A DNA stretch of 8,721 bases from an uncultured Collinsella sp. (lineage in GTDB: Bacteria > Actinomycetota > Coriobacteriia > Coriobacteriales > Coriobacteriaceae), in NCBI GenBank assembly GCA_902494935.1, contig CABUVH010000083.1:1-8721 (forward strand), read 5' to 3'. Below the pieces are notes generated by a model. That model was not told the DNA's origin and searched no databases. It saw only the letters and a list, made by a program, of their open reading frames with translations. Shown piece by piece: positions 1 through 6,253 of this stretch (position 1 is its first letter; every line of letters starts with the position of its first letter). A program made the translations under genes and the position numbers.

Positions 1-53
1 ATAGGTAAGCCCCGGGCGGGCGGCTACTCGCTTGAAACAATATTTACTTTTCT

Positions 54-102
54 AGTAAGCCGATGCGACAAAGGGGCTGTCCCTTTGTCGCATCGGCTTA
101 CT
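54..102. terminator. Perfect 22-bp hairpin, possible terminator or palindromic repeat
   Basis: Bases 54-75 are exactly complementary to 81-102, with a 5-base loop at 76-80. The plus-strand side is followed by a T-rich run (103-115), and the minus-strand side is followed by AGAAAAG, so neither direction has a clean uridine tract. The inner part of the stem (GACAAAG ... CTTTGTC) recurs in the bidirectional terminator at 3428-3475. It could terminate an unseen gene to the left, or be a dispersed intergenic palindrome. The structure is certain; the role is inferred. No gene is visible in 1-293. Confidence 0.45.
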
Positions 103-179
103 GTATTTATATTTTCCTGTTTTACCTTTGCAGGTTCTAATGGAGGGGATACCGAAGTAGCTGCTAGTAAGTAAACGCA

Positions 180-283
180 GCCGCTCTGCCGGAGCCGCCC
201 TTATATCGTTCCACGCGCAGTTTCGCAGCGAAGCGAGAATGTTTGAGCATGGAATGATATAAGGGCGGCTCCGGCAGAGCGGC
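180..283. repeat. Long 34-bp inverted repeat downstream of the glycosyltransferase
   Basis: Bases 180-213 pair with 250-283 over 34 bp. The only imperfection is g208 against t255, which is a G-U wobble in plus-strand RNA but an A-C mismatch in minus-strand RNA. The 36-base loop (214-249) contains a small inner palindrome around TTCGCAGCGAA. The arm ends 10 bases beyond the stop codon of the minus-strand glycosyltransferase, so that transcript would run into it. No uridine tract follows on either strand, so a classic intrinsic terminator is unlikely. It could be an RNA-stabilising 3' structure or a member of a dispersed palindromic repeat family. Other frames through it are shadows. Confidence 0.85.
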
Positions 284-293
284 GGACATTCGA

Positions 294-1595
294 CTAGCGG
301 ATATGCGCGGGCTTTCCTCCCCAGTAGAAGCGGCAGAAGGCTCGTTTACGTTTTTGGGGCTTACCTGCAAGCTCCATGGTGGCGATGGCGATGTCCTCGG
401 CTGCGTGTGGACGGCGCAGGACTTCGCCATTGATGAGCAGTGCCTTGAGCGACTCCGGATGATCGTGGAGATGGCGCAACGTCACGATGAGTTCTCGTGC
501 GGTGGTGACATGCATGCTGGCGCCCATGCCGGTGAGCATCGTGGTGTTTGCCTTTTCCTGGCCATAGGACTTGCCCAGCAGGATCATCGGCAGATGCGCG
601 CACAGGCACTCGGTGACGGTGAGTCCGCCCGATTTGAGAATTGCCAGGTCGCAGCCGTGCATGAGGGCCGCCATGTCGTCCACGTAGTCTAGAACCGTGA
701 CGTTTTCGAGCTTCATGGCGTCGAAGAGCGTCTTGAGTCGGGTGGCGTATTCTTTATCCTTGCCCGGTAAAAAGACAAAGTGCATGTCCTCAAAGCTGCG
801 TAAGAAGGGGAGCGTGTGGTCCATCGCGGCGCGGAAACGCACGTATGGTTGGGGTAAACTGGCACCGGCCATCACCAATACGACGGTTTTGTCTATGGGG
901 AGATTGAACTTGCTGAGCTCATCTTCGCGTTTGTAATCTGAATCGAAACCGGCTCGGATGGGGATGCCCGTTATGCGGATCTTTGACTCGGGAACCTTGC
1001 GCGGGCGCAGCGTTTCGGCCATAAACTCGTTGGCTACACAGAATAGGTCGGTGTCCTTGTGGGGCCAAAAGCCTTCGACTTCGTAATCGGTCGGCACACA
1101 GATGACCGGGTAATCGATACCCGTAATTACGCGGGCGCCCACGGCAACATTGGCTGCTGTGATGTGCGTTGCGACCACGGCTATAGGCCTGCGGCGACGA
1201 ATATATTCGTTGAAGGCGGGGAACATAATACGCGACCATGCCGTGCCGCCACCCCAGAGAAGATGTCCCGTAAGCGTATATCGCCAGGTCAGGTCGTAAA
1301 TGGGGCGTGTGGCTCCCGTAAAAGAAGCCGCGGTCTTATTGCCGTCGAATTTAATACGTCCAAAATCAAGGATATCGAGCACTTCAATTTCAATATCCTC
1401 AGGGATTCCCTTGGTGCCGCGGATAAGTTCAAATGCTTGTGCAATCGCGTTGGCGGCGGCTTTGTGGCCCGATCCAACCGATGCGTGCACAATGGTTACT
1501 AGGGGTTTTTGTGCAGGTGAAACGGTCATTTGCTCCGGTTGGGGAGTGGCTTGCATGGGCAGGGGAGCGCTATTGCTCATCTGCGTTTGATCCAT
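294..1595 (-). CDS. MGDG-synthase-type glycosyltransferase (probable diacylglycerol glycosyltransferase)
   Basis: A 433-residue protein of the MGDG synthase / processive diacylglycerol glucosyltransferase family (GT28-like GT-B fold). Members move a hexose from a UDP-sugar onto diacylglycerol at the inner membrane face to make glycolipid. The N-terminal half shows the glycine-rich loop VGSGHKAAANA (40-50) and a THITAANVA segment (143-151). The C-terminal nucleotide-sugar half shows YVDDMAALM (304-312) and KSGGLTVTE (321-329), with Glu329 the expected family acidic residue. The first 30 residues are Gln/Pro/Met-rich and the tail (411-433) is basic. The start was set at 1595 because GAAGGGGAG lies six bases upstream. 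The frame stays open to 1724, but the extra codons lack a ribosome binding site and overlap the trxB leader. The exact sugar and acceptor cannot be read from sequence; a role in another glycolipid is possible. Confidence 0.85.
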   Translation of the reverse strand: MDQTQMSNSAPLPMQATPQPEQMTVSPAQKPLVTIVHASVGSGHKAAANAIAQAFELIRGTKGIPEDIEIEVLDILDFGRIKFDGNKTAASFTGATRPIYDLTWRYTLTGHLLWGGGTAWSRIMFPAFNEYIRRRRPIAVVATHITAANVAVGARVITGIDYPVICVPTDYEVEGFWPHKDTDLFCVANEFMAETLRPRKVPESKIRITGIPIRAGFDSDYKREDELSKFNLPIDKTVVLVMAGASLPQPYVRFRAAMDHTLPFLRSFEDMHFVFLPGKDKEYATRLKTLFDAMKLENVTVLDYVDDMAALMHGCDLAILKSGGLTVTECLCAHLPMILLGKSYGQEKANTTMLTGMGASMHVTTARELIVTLRHLHDHPESLKALLINGEVLRRPHAAEDIAIATMELAGKPQKRKRAFCRFYWGGKPAHIR

Positions 1596-1712
1596 CGATA
1601 ACTCCCCTTCAGCTTTGTTACGCGATTTATCATTGTAGTGCATGAGTGTCATGTTCACGTAAATTTGGGTATGAGCGCAAAGAACGCCAATCTTTCGACA
1701 GGAGGTCTCTTC
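1596..1712. promoter_or_regulatory. Divergent intergenic region with a likely -10 box for the glycosyltransferase
   Basis: This 117-bp gap separates the divergent glycosyltransferase and trxB genes and must hold both promoters. On the minus strand TACAAT (1632-1637) is a good -10 box, about 30 bases before the chosen start at 1595; no matching -35 hexamer is visible. A small dyad, CATGA-GTG-TCATG (1641-1653), sits just upstream of that -10 box. I found no convincing promoter for trxB on the plus strand. The plus-strand AGGAGG at 1700-1705 is the trxB ribosome binding site. Confidence 0.4.
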
Positions 1713-2651
1713 ATGACTACCCATCAGCCGATCGATGTTGCGATTATCGGTGGCGGCCCTGCGGGCTATGCTGCGGCCATTTATGCGGCGCGCTCCAACC
1801 TAACGACGACCGTGATTGAACAGGGCATGTCGGGAGGGCAGATCGCCACGACCAATGAAGTCGAGAACTATCCGGGCATTCCGCTCTTGAGTGGCGCCGA
1901 ACTCGGTGAGCGTTTTCAGCAGCATGCAGAGGGCCTGGGAGCACAGGTTACATGGAGCATGGTTACGGGTATCGATTACGATGCCGATGCAGCGCTGTTT
2001 ACGGTGCATCACGATTTGGGCGATACGTCGGCCTCGAGCGTTATCGCTTGCATGGGTGCCACGCCGCGATCTGCTGGTTTTGTTGGCGAGGATGCGTATC
2101 GCGGTCGCGGCGTTTCGTATTGCGCGACGTGCGACGGCATGTTCTTTCGCGGCAAGCAGGTTTTTGTCATCGGCGGCGGCAATGCTGCCTGCGAGGAAGC
2201 TCTGTTCTTGTCAGAAATCGCCAGCAGCGTGACCATCGTTTTGCGCCGCGATCAGTTCCGTGCCCCCGATGGTGTGGTTCAAAAAGTTCTTGCAAAAGAT
2301 AATATTTCAGTTAGGTACCAAACTAGTATTGTCGAGCTCTCGGGCGAAGCCATGCCAACGACGATTACCTTTAAGGACAATGCATCCGGGGAAACTCACA
2401 CCGAGTCATTTGTCCCTGGCTCGTTTGGTATCTTTGTCTTTACCGGAACGCAGCCCCATTCCGAGCTCGTTGAGCATCTAGTCGATCTGGCGCCGGACGG
2501 CGGTATTGTTACTGATGATTCCATGGCGACCCGCACGCCAGGTCTATTTGCCGCTGGCGACATCCGTTCCAAGCGTTTACGCCAGGTTGTGACTGCCGTT
2601 TCTGATGGAGCCATAGCGGCAACGAGCGTATACGCGTTTCTTCGTGGATAA
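1713..2651 (+). CDS. trxB: Thioredoxin reductase (NADPH)
   Basis: A 312-residue flavoprotein of the low-molecular-weight bacterial thioredoxin reductase family, the usual length. It passes electrons from NADPH through FAD and a redox-active cysteine pair to thioredoxin in the cytoplasm. Visible motifs, in order: the FAD dinucleotide loop GGGPAG (13-18), SGGQIATTNEVENYPG (40-55), the active-site CATC (137-140), the NADPH loop GGGNAA (154-159), the 2'-phosphate-binding RRD (178-180) and the C-terminal FAD-contact segment GDIRSKRLRQVVTA (282-295). The start at 1713 is supported by AGGAGG seven bases upstream; an upstream in-frame ATG at 1638 lacks such a site. No thioredoxin gene is adjacent. 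It is transcribed away from the glycosyltransferase and ends in its own terminator. A ferredoxin-dependent variant is unlikely because the NADPH motifs are intact. Confidence 0.96.
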   Translation: MTTHQPIDVAIIGGGPAGYAAAIYAARSNLTTTVIEQGMSGGQIATTNEVENYPGIPLLSGAELGERFQQHAEGLGAQVTWSMVTGIDYDADAALFTVHHDLGDTSASSVIACMGATPRSAGFVGEDAYRGRGVSYCATCDGMFFRGKQVFVIGGGNAACEEALFLSEIASSVTIVLRRDQFRAPDGVVQKVLAKDNISVRYQTSIVELSGEAMPTTITFKDNASGETHTESFVPGSFGIFVFTGTQPHSELVEHLVDLAPDGGIVTDDSMATRTPGLFAAGDIRSKRLRQVVTAVSDGAIAATSVYAFLRG

Positions 2652-2692
2652 GTACGATAATATATCTTATGTAAGGTTGCTATCTTTAAAAC

Positions 2693-2738
2693 AAAGTGGT
2701 TGGACGGTGCATCAATGTGCTGTCCAACCACTTTTACT
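2693..2738 (+). terminator. Intrinsic terminator after trxB
   Basis: Bases 2693-2705 pair perfectly with 2722-2734 (13 bp). The 16-base interior can extend the stem with wobble pairs to a TCAA tetraloop (2712-2715). The right arm runs directly into TTTTACTT. The structure lies about 40 bases after the trxB stop codon and ahead of the DUF1836 promoter, so it probably isolates the two plus-strand genes. Confidence 0.8.
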
Positions 2739-2741
2739 TGC

Positions 2742-2772
2742 CGGCTATATGGTATGCAAAACTAGATAACCT
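2742..2772. promoter_or_regulatory. Candidate operator upstream of the DUF1836 gene
   Basis: This 31-base segment aligns without gaps to the perfect palindrome at 4416-4446, with 24 of 31 bases identical and an unbroken 12-base match, CAAAACTAGATA (2757-2768). This copy is a degenerate palindrome. It ends five bases before the -10 box at 2777 and covers the place where a -35 box would lie. That position fits a repressor site, or an activator site that replaces a weak -35. The binding protein is unknown; the DUF1836 protein encoded just downstream is one candidate. Confidence 0.55.
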
Positions 2773-2776
2773 AGAA

Positions 2777-2782
2777 TACAAT
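2777..2782 (+). promoter_or_regulatory. -10 box for the DUF1836 gene
   Basis: TACAAT matches five of six consensus bases and lies 24 bases before the ATG, leaving a very short leader that contains the GGAGG site. TAGAAT at 2772-2777 overlaps it and is an alternative. No consensus -35 hexamer lies 16-18 bases upstream; that position is occupied by the candidate operator. Confidence 0.5.
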
Positions 2783-2806
2783 ATAGCTAATGAACGGAGG
2801 ATCCTT

Positions 2807-3418
2807 ATGAACCACGCCAAACGCGTTATCCCGATGTCCGATACATCGGTCAGCATTAAGCCTGAGGATATTCAGCCCACTGTGCTGCCCGATGCATTTA
2901 TTCAGTCCGATATCGTGCGCAAACTTAATACGTTGAGTCTGCCGCGCTATAACCAGTTGCCCAATGTGACGCTCTACCGCGACCAGGTTATTGAGTATGT
3001 TGCGCTGTGGATGGAGCCGCTGTCCATTTGCGTTGAGCAGCCTGTCATTACGCCATCGATGATCAATAACTACGTGAAGGTCGGCCTGGTGCCTGCTCCG
3101 GTCAAAAAGCAATATGGCCGCGAGCAGATTGCCCGCCTGATCGCTATCTGCATCTTTAAGCAGGTGCTACCTATTGCTGCGGTGCAGGCACTCTTTAACA
3201 TTCAGCGTTTGAGCTACGATGCCCCGACGGCCTTTGATTATGTGGTCGATCAGCTCGAGGCATCGATTCGTTCGGCGTTTTCCGTCGAGCAGACGCCGGT
3301 TCCCGATACGGCGCATCAGGTAACGCGTGAGTCGCTGCTTGTGCGCAGCGCGGTTTCATCCTTTGTTTCGAAGGCTTACTTGATGAGCTATCTCAAGTTC
3401 AACGGGTTTAATAGCTAG
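2807..3418 (+). CDS. DUF1836 family protein, MerR-like helix-turn-helix regulator
   Basis: A 203-residue protein of the DUF1836 family, whose members have a MerR-like winged helix-turn-helix and are thought to be regulators; no target is established that I can name. Family landmarks are clear: LPRYNQLP (45-52), LYRDQVIEYV (56-65), the segment ITPSMINNYVK (81-91) that carries the putative helix-turn-helix, and KKQYGREQIARL (100-111), followed by a hydrophobic helical region (112-135). The first 40 residues are variable. The start at 2807 has GGAGG six bases upstream. An ATG at 2834 is the only other close choice, and the frame upstream to 2696 runs back through the trxB terminator. The gene is monocistronic between two terminators and convergent with the degV-family gene, with which it shares an operator-like palindrome. 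It may regulate itself. Confidence 0.85.
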   Translation: MNHAKRVIPMSDTSVSIKPEDIQPTVLPDAFIQSDIVRKLNTLSLPRYNQLPNVTLYRDQVIEYVALWMEPLSICVEQPVITPSMINNYVKVGLVPAPVKKQYGREQIARLIAICIFKQVLPIAAVQALFNIQRLSYDAPTAFDYVVDQLEASIRSAFSVEQTPVPDTAHQVTRESLLVRSAVSSFVSKAYLMSYLKFNGFNS

Positions 3419-3427
3419 CCGACGTAT

Positions 3428-3478
3428 AAAACGGGCGGGACAAAGAGCCATCTGTCGCTTTGTCCCGCCCGTTTTTTT
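3428..3478. terminator. Bidirectional terminator between DUF1836 and degV genes
   Basis: Bases 3428-3445 pair perfectly with 3458-3475 (18 bp) around a 12-base loop (3446-3457). The plus strand continues into seven Ts (3472-3478), and the minus strand reads four Ts from the A run at 3428-3431. The hairpin lies between two convergent stop codons (3418 and 3492), so it probably ends both transcripts. Its core GGGACAAAG ... CTTTGTCCC resembles the hairpin at 54-102. Confidence 0.93.
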
Positions 3479-3491
3479 GCTTGGTTGGACT

Positions 3492-4358
3492 TTATTTGCC
3501 CGAAGCTACGCCCATGCCGTAGCCGATGATCAGGCCGTGCATCTCGGCGTAATAGGAATCCAGGCCGTTGCAGGGCATGATGATGGTCTTGGAGCAGGGC
3601 CAATGTTCGACTATGCGATCAGTAAGCGCCTGGGCTCCAGCTTCGTTCTCAACGTGATCGATGATGACCTCACCGCCCGTAAAGCCCTCGGCTTCCATAG
3701 TGTCGATGATCTTGTTGAGCATCTTCTTTTCGCCACGCGTGTGCCCGACGAGTTCGATTTTACCGGCCTCACTCGCCGTGCCCAAAATGCGGATATTGAG
3801 CTTGTTGGCAATGACGCCGGCTGCCTTAGGGATACGTCCGGCTTTGGCGAGGTTTTCGTAATTGCACAAACTGAAGAGGATTTTGCTGTTCTGTTCAAGG
3901 CTATCGAAGTATGCGCAAGCATCCTCGAATGAGACATTCGGATTGCTTGCAAGATAGCGGTCGAACAGCAAGAAAATGAGGTCCATTTTGCCGCCAGCTG
4001 CGCGTGAATTGACTAGATGAATCTGTCGGTCGGGCTCCTCGGCAAGAACCATATCGCGAGCCGTGGCTGCCGCGTTGTAGCTGCCCGACACGCCCTCAGA
4101 GATCGGCATGCAGATGGTCTTGTCTGCCAATTTGAAGAGCTCGGCCCACTCCCCCACGCTGGGACAAGCGCTCGAAGAGGCATTCGTCTCCGCCTGAACA
4201 GCGCAGTTGAGCTCATGAACATCGAGCGAAAGGTCATCGACGAATTCACGCTCCCCCACTCGAATTTTGAGGGGAGCAAATGCAAAGGTGGTATGGGGTG
4301 CGATCGGTTGCCAATCGCGGAGGTTGCAGCTTGAATCGGAGATAAGTGCCCAGCTCAT
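3492..4358 (-). CDS. DegV family fatty-acid-binding protein
   Basis: A 288-residue DegV-fold protein, close to the usual 280. Family members bind a long-chain fatty acid; in Gram-positive bacteria such proteins (FakB) present it to the kinase FakA for phosphorylation and entry into phospholipid synthesis. Visible landmarks: the N-terminal strand ISDSSCN (6-12), an SSACPSVGEW segment (62-71) at the place of the usual TSxPS-type loop, ISEGVSGSYNAA (86-97), VNSRAAGG (116-123) and the conserved KAGRIPKA (172-179). The C-terminal fatty-acid-contact HxGPG motif is not recognisable; NGLDSYYAEMHG (264-275) is there instead, so ligand contacts may differ. The start at 4358 has AAAGGA six bases upstream. 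The gene has its own TATAAT box and a palindromic operator candidate, and is set off from the upstream NlpC gene by a terminator. No FakA kinase gene is in the window. Confidence 0.88.
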   Translation of the reverse strand: MSWALISDSSCNLRDWQPIAPHTTFAFAPLKIRVGEREFVDDLSLDVHELNCAVQAETNASSSACPSVGEWAELFKLADKTICMPISEGVSGSYNAAATARDMVLAEEPDRQIHLVNSRAAGGKMDLIFLLFDRYLASNPNVSFEDACAYFDSLEQNSKILFSLCNYENLAKAGRIPKAAGVIANKLNIRILGTASEAGKIELVGHTRGEKKMLNKIIDTMEAEGFTGGEVIIDHVENEAGAQALTDRIVEHWPCSKTIIMPCNGLDSYYAEMHGLIIGYGMGVASGK

Positions 4359-4387
4359 AGAGGGTCCTTTCTAATCGTTCCCATTCA

Positions 4388-4393
4388 ATTATA
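4388..4393 (-). promoter_or_regulatory. -10 box for the degV-family gene
   Basis: On the minus strand this is a perfect TATAAT, 29 bases before the ATG at 4358. The region 16-18 bases further upstream has no -35 consensus (it reads about GCCCAA), which suggests dependence on an activator. The palindrome at 4416-4446 ends 22 bases upstream of this box, a usual place for an activator site. Confidence 0.65.
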
Positions 4394-4415
4394 GCCATCT
4401 TGCAGACCGATTGGG

Positions 4416-4446
4416 CCGCTATCTAGTATTCAAAACTAGATAGCGG
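4416..4446. promoter_or_regulatory. Perfect palindrome upstream of degV, candidate operator
   Basis: Bases 4416-4427 are the exact reverse complement of 4435-4446: two 12-bp arms around a 7-base centre (4428-4434). No uridine tract follows on either strand and a separate terminator lies at 4461-4499, so this is better read as a protein-binding site than a terminator. It recurs, 24 of 31 bases identical, in the promoter of the DUF1836 gene at 2742-2772. Relative to the degV -10 box it would lie around -34 to -65. Confidence 0.65.
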
Positions 4447-4460
4447 ACTGCACTAAAGGC

Positions 4461-4499
4461 AAAAGAATGGACCCCATGACTCAAAGCCACGAGGTCCAT
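4461..4499 (-). terminator. Intrinsic terminator after the NlpC/P60 gene
   Basis: On the minus strand a stem of ATGGACC (4493-4499) with GGTCCAT (4467-4473) closes a 19-base interior that can add a short GTG/CAT helix. It is followed by TCTTTT (4466-4461). It lies 23 bases beyond the TAA of the hydrolase gene and ahead of the degV promoter, so it probably ends the five-gene transcript. Confidence 0.7.
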
Positions 4500-4522
4500 A
4501 TCCGTTTGCTTTATCTGAATAC

Positions 4523-5650
4523 TTAGTAGCGCACGAAAATGTAGTTGTTGTTCATGCCGGCGGCAACGGAGCTGATGATAACACCCGTGTTGTAGTCGGA
4601 AGCATGAATCATCTGACCACCACCGATGTAAATGCCGGTGTGGTACGAGTTGACCACAACGTCACCGGGCTGCGGATCGGACACACGCGTCCAGCCCATA
4701 AAGGTGCCCGTGGTGCCCAGGCGGCAATAGCGACCAGTGAGGCAATAGCTAACAAAACCAGAGCAGTCGAAACTGTTCGGGCCAATTCCGCCCCAGGAAT
4801 AGGCGCAACCAAGCTTGCTGTATGCACGCGAGACAACAGAACCGCCATCGACGGACTGGCTCGGAGCAGAAGGCGTCGGAGCCGGGGCAGGCGTGGAGGG
4901 CTGCGGTGTCGGAGCAGGTGCCGGCGTAGGAGCCGGAGTGTTGCCGCCCTGGTTGTTGTTATTGCTGGTCTGGCCACCGTTGTTGGTGTTCTCGGTCGCA
5001 CCGGCAGTCTCGTTGCTCACCGTGGCCTTCTCGGCGGTACTGGCGTTGATGCCGGCCTGCAGCGCGGCGTTGGCCTCGGCCTCAGCGGCAAGCTCAGCCT
5101 GCAGCTGTGAATCCAGAGAGTTTACGACGTTCTGTGCTTCAGCCTGCTGGGCGTTAAGCTCGTCGACCTTCTTTTGCGTGGTGGCGACGTTCTTTTCCTG
5201 CTCGGCCTGCTTATCGGTGAGCTGCTGCTTAAGCTCCTTGACCTCTTGAATGGTCTGAGCCTGCTTATCGGAAACTTTGCCGTAGTAGAACAGACGGTTG
5301 AGCATATCGCTCAGGTCATCGACGCCCGTCAGAACCTGAAGCAGGCTCAGACCGCCGGTTTTGTACTCGCCGGCGACATAGGTCGAGAGCTTGGCCTGAC
5401 CATCGGCGATCTCCTGCTGCTTTTGCGTGATCTCGCCAGCAGTCTGATCGAGCGCCTGCGTCTGCGTGGCGAGCTCATCGTAAATCTGCTGAGTTTGGGT
5501 ACCGATCTGCTCGAGCTTCGTACGAGCAGCGGCAAGGTCGGATGCGGTATCGGCGTAGGCAGGAGCCGCGAGGCCCAAGCCCAAAACACAAGCGAGGGTT
5601 GCCGTAGCAGCGCAGCGTGCCATGTTTTTGTGCGTGTTTGCTGTGCGCAT
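4523..5650 (-). CDS. Secreted coiled-coil NlpC/P60 peptidoglycan endopeptidase
   Basis: A 375-residue exported cell-wall hydrolase; NlpC/P60 enzymes usually cut the D-gamma-Glu to diamino-acid bond of peptidoglycan stems. A signal peptide (1-33) has a hydrophobic Ala/Leu core and a likely cut after AYA. A long Gln/Ala/Glu/Lys-rich coiled coil follows (about 36-200), then an Asn/Gly-rich stretch (222-237) and a Pro/Ala/Thr linker (238-265). The catalytic domain (270-375) carries Cys296 in DCSGF, His337 in SYHTGIYIGGG and His349 in MIHAS; the 12-residue spacing of the two histidines is typical. Extra cysteines (282, 303, 309) lie close to the active site. The layout resembles RipC/CwlO-type hydrolases, whose coiled coil is controlled by the FtsEX complex; that link is inferred here. 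The start at 5650 has AAAGGA six bases upstream. It is the last gene of the unit, 32 bases after apt. Confidence 0.93.
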   Translation of the reverse strand: MRTANTHKNMARCAATATLACVLGLGLAAPAYADTASDLAAARTKLEQIGTQTQQIYDELATQTQALDQTAGEITQKQQEIADGQAKLSTYVAGEYKTGGLSLLQVLTGVDDLSDMLNRLFYYGKVSDKQAQTIQEVKELKQQLTDKQAEQEKNVATTQKKVDELNAQQAEAQNVVNSLDSQLQAELAAEAEANAALQAGINASTAEKATVSNETAGATENTNNGGQTSNNNNQGGNTPAPTPAPAPTPQPSTPAPAPTPSAPSQSVDGGSVVSRAYSKLGCAYSWGGIGPNSFDCSGFVSYCLTGRYCRLGTTGTFMGWTRVSDPQPGDVVVNSYHTGIYIGGGQMIHASDYNTGVIISSVAAGMNNNYIFVRY

Positions 5651-5682
5651 GTAGCTTCCTTTCCAGTAACTAAGGGTAACGG

Positions 5683-6213
5683 CTAGTCCACCGTCACCAG
5701 GCTAAAGAGCTCCACATCGTCATTAGACGGTGTGAGCTTCTCGCGCGGGTTGAGAAACGCAAGCTCAAGGATACAACCGTAACCGACAAGCTTTGCGCCC
5801 ATATCTCGCACCAGTTTACCTGTTGCCTCGACGGTTCCGCCCGTCGCGACCAAGTCGTCCAGAATCAACACGGTATCTTTAGAGCTGATAGCGTCGGCAT
5901 GGATCTCAATTGAATCGGTGCCGTACTCGAGCTCGTAGCTCTGACTTACGGTCTCGCGCGGTAGCTTGCCAGGTTTACGTGCGGGAACAAAGCCGGCGCC
6001 AAGGGCTACAGCCACCGGTACGCCAACCATAAAGCCGCGAGCCTCGGGACCCACGACCTTGGTGATTCCCATGCCGGCAAAGTGCTCGGCGAGGGCATCG
6101 GTCATGGCTTTGAGCGCCTCGGGATTGCCAAAGAGCGGCGTGATGTCTTTAAAGATGACTCCGGACTCGGGATAGTCGGGGATGTCGACGATTTGAGATT
6201 CGAAGTCGTACAT
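5683..6213 (-). CDS. apt: Adenine phosphoribosyltransferase
   Basis: A 176-residue type I phosphoribosyltransferase that converts adenine and PRPP to AMP and pyrophosphate in the cytoplasm (purine salvage). The family pattern is complete: YPESGVIFKDITPLF (14-28), GPEARGF (55-61), the flexible-loop segment RKPGKLP (79-85) and the PRPP loop VLILDDLVATGGT (115-127) with the two aspartates at 119-120. The length is normal. The frame opens with a TTG at 6228, but the ATG at 6213 is the better start because GAAAGG lies seven bases before it and the protein then begins just ahead of the conserved core. It follows the MerR-type gene by 40 bases and precedes the NlpC gene by 32, with no terminator in either gap, so it is probably co-transcribed. 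It has no obvious functional tie to its neighbours beyond growth. Confidence 0.96.
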   Translation of the reverse strand: MYDFESQIVDIPDYPESGVIFKDITPLFGNPEALKAMTDALAEHFAGMGITKVVGPEARGFMVGVPVAVALGAGFVPARKPGKLPRETVSQSYELEYGTDSIEIHADAISSKDTVLILDDLVATGGTVEATGKLVRDMGAKLVGYGCILELAFLNPREKLTPSNDDVELFSLVTVD

Positions 6214-6253
6214 TGCATGACCTTTCAATGGGTTGCCGGATAAGCGGCAGCTG

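Noticed and set aside
1..174. Plus-strand open frame from the window edge to a stop at 172
   Set aside because: It reads straight through the perfect hairpin at 54-102 and gives no recognisable protein; a tail of an upstream gene cannot be excluded but is not supported.
164..430. Minus-strand 88-codon open frame across the large inverted repeat
   Set aside because: It crosses both arms of the hairpin and the end of the glycosyltransferase gene, has no ribosome binding site and no recognisable domain.
1641..1653. Small CATGA-GTG-TCATG dyad as an operator
   Set aside because: Five-base arms are too short to stand alone; noted only within the divergent region.
1596..1724. N-terminal extension of the glycosyltransferase to 1724
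   Set aside because: The extra 43 codons lack a ribosome binding site, overlap the trxB leader and contain the likely -10 box; the ATG at 1595 has a strong site.
4416..4446. Palindrome as a second terminator for the NlpC gene
   Set aside because: No uridine tract on either strand and a better terminator lies at 4461-4499; the second copy in a promoter favours a binding site.
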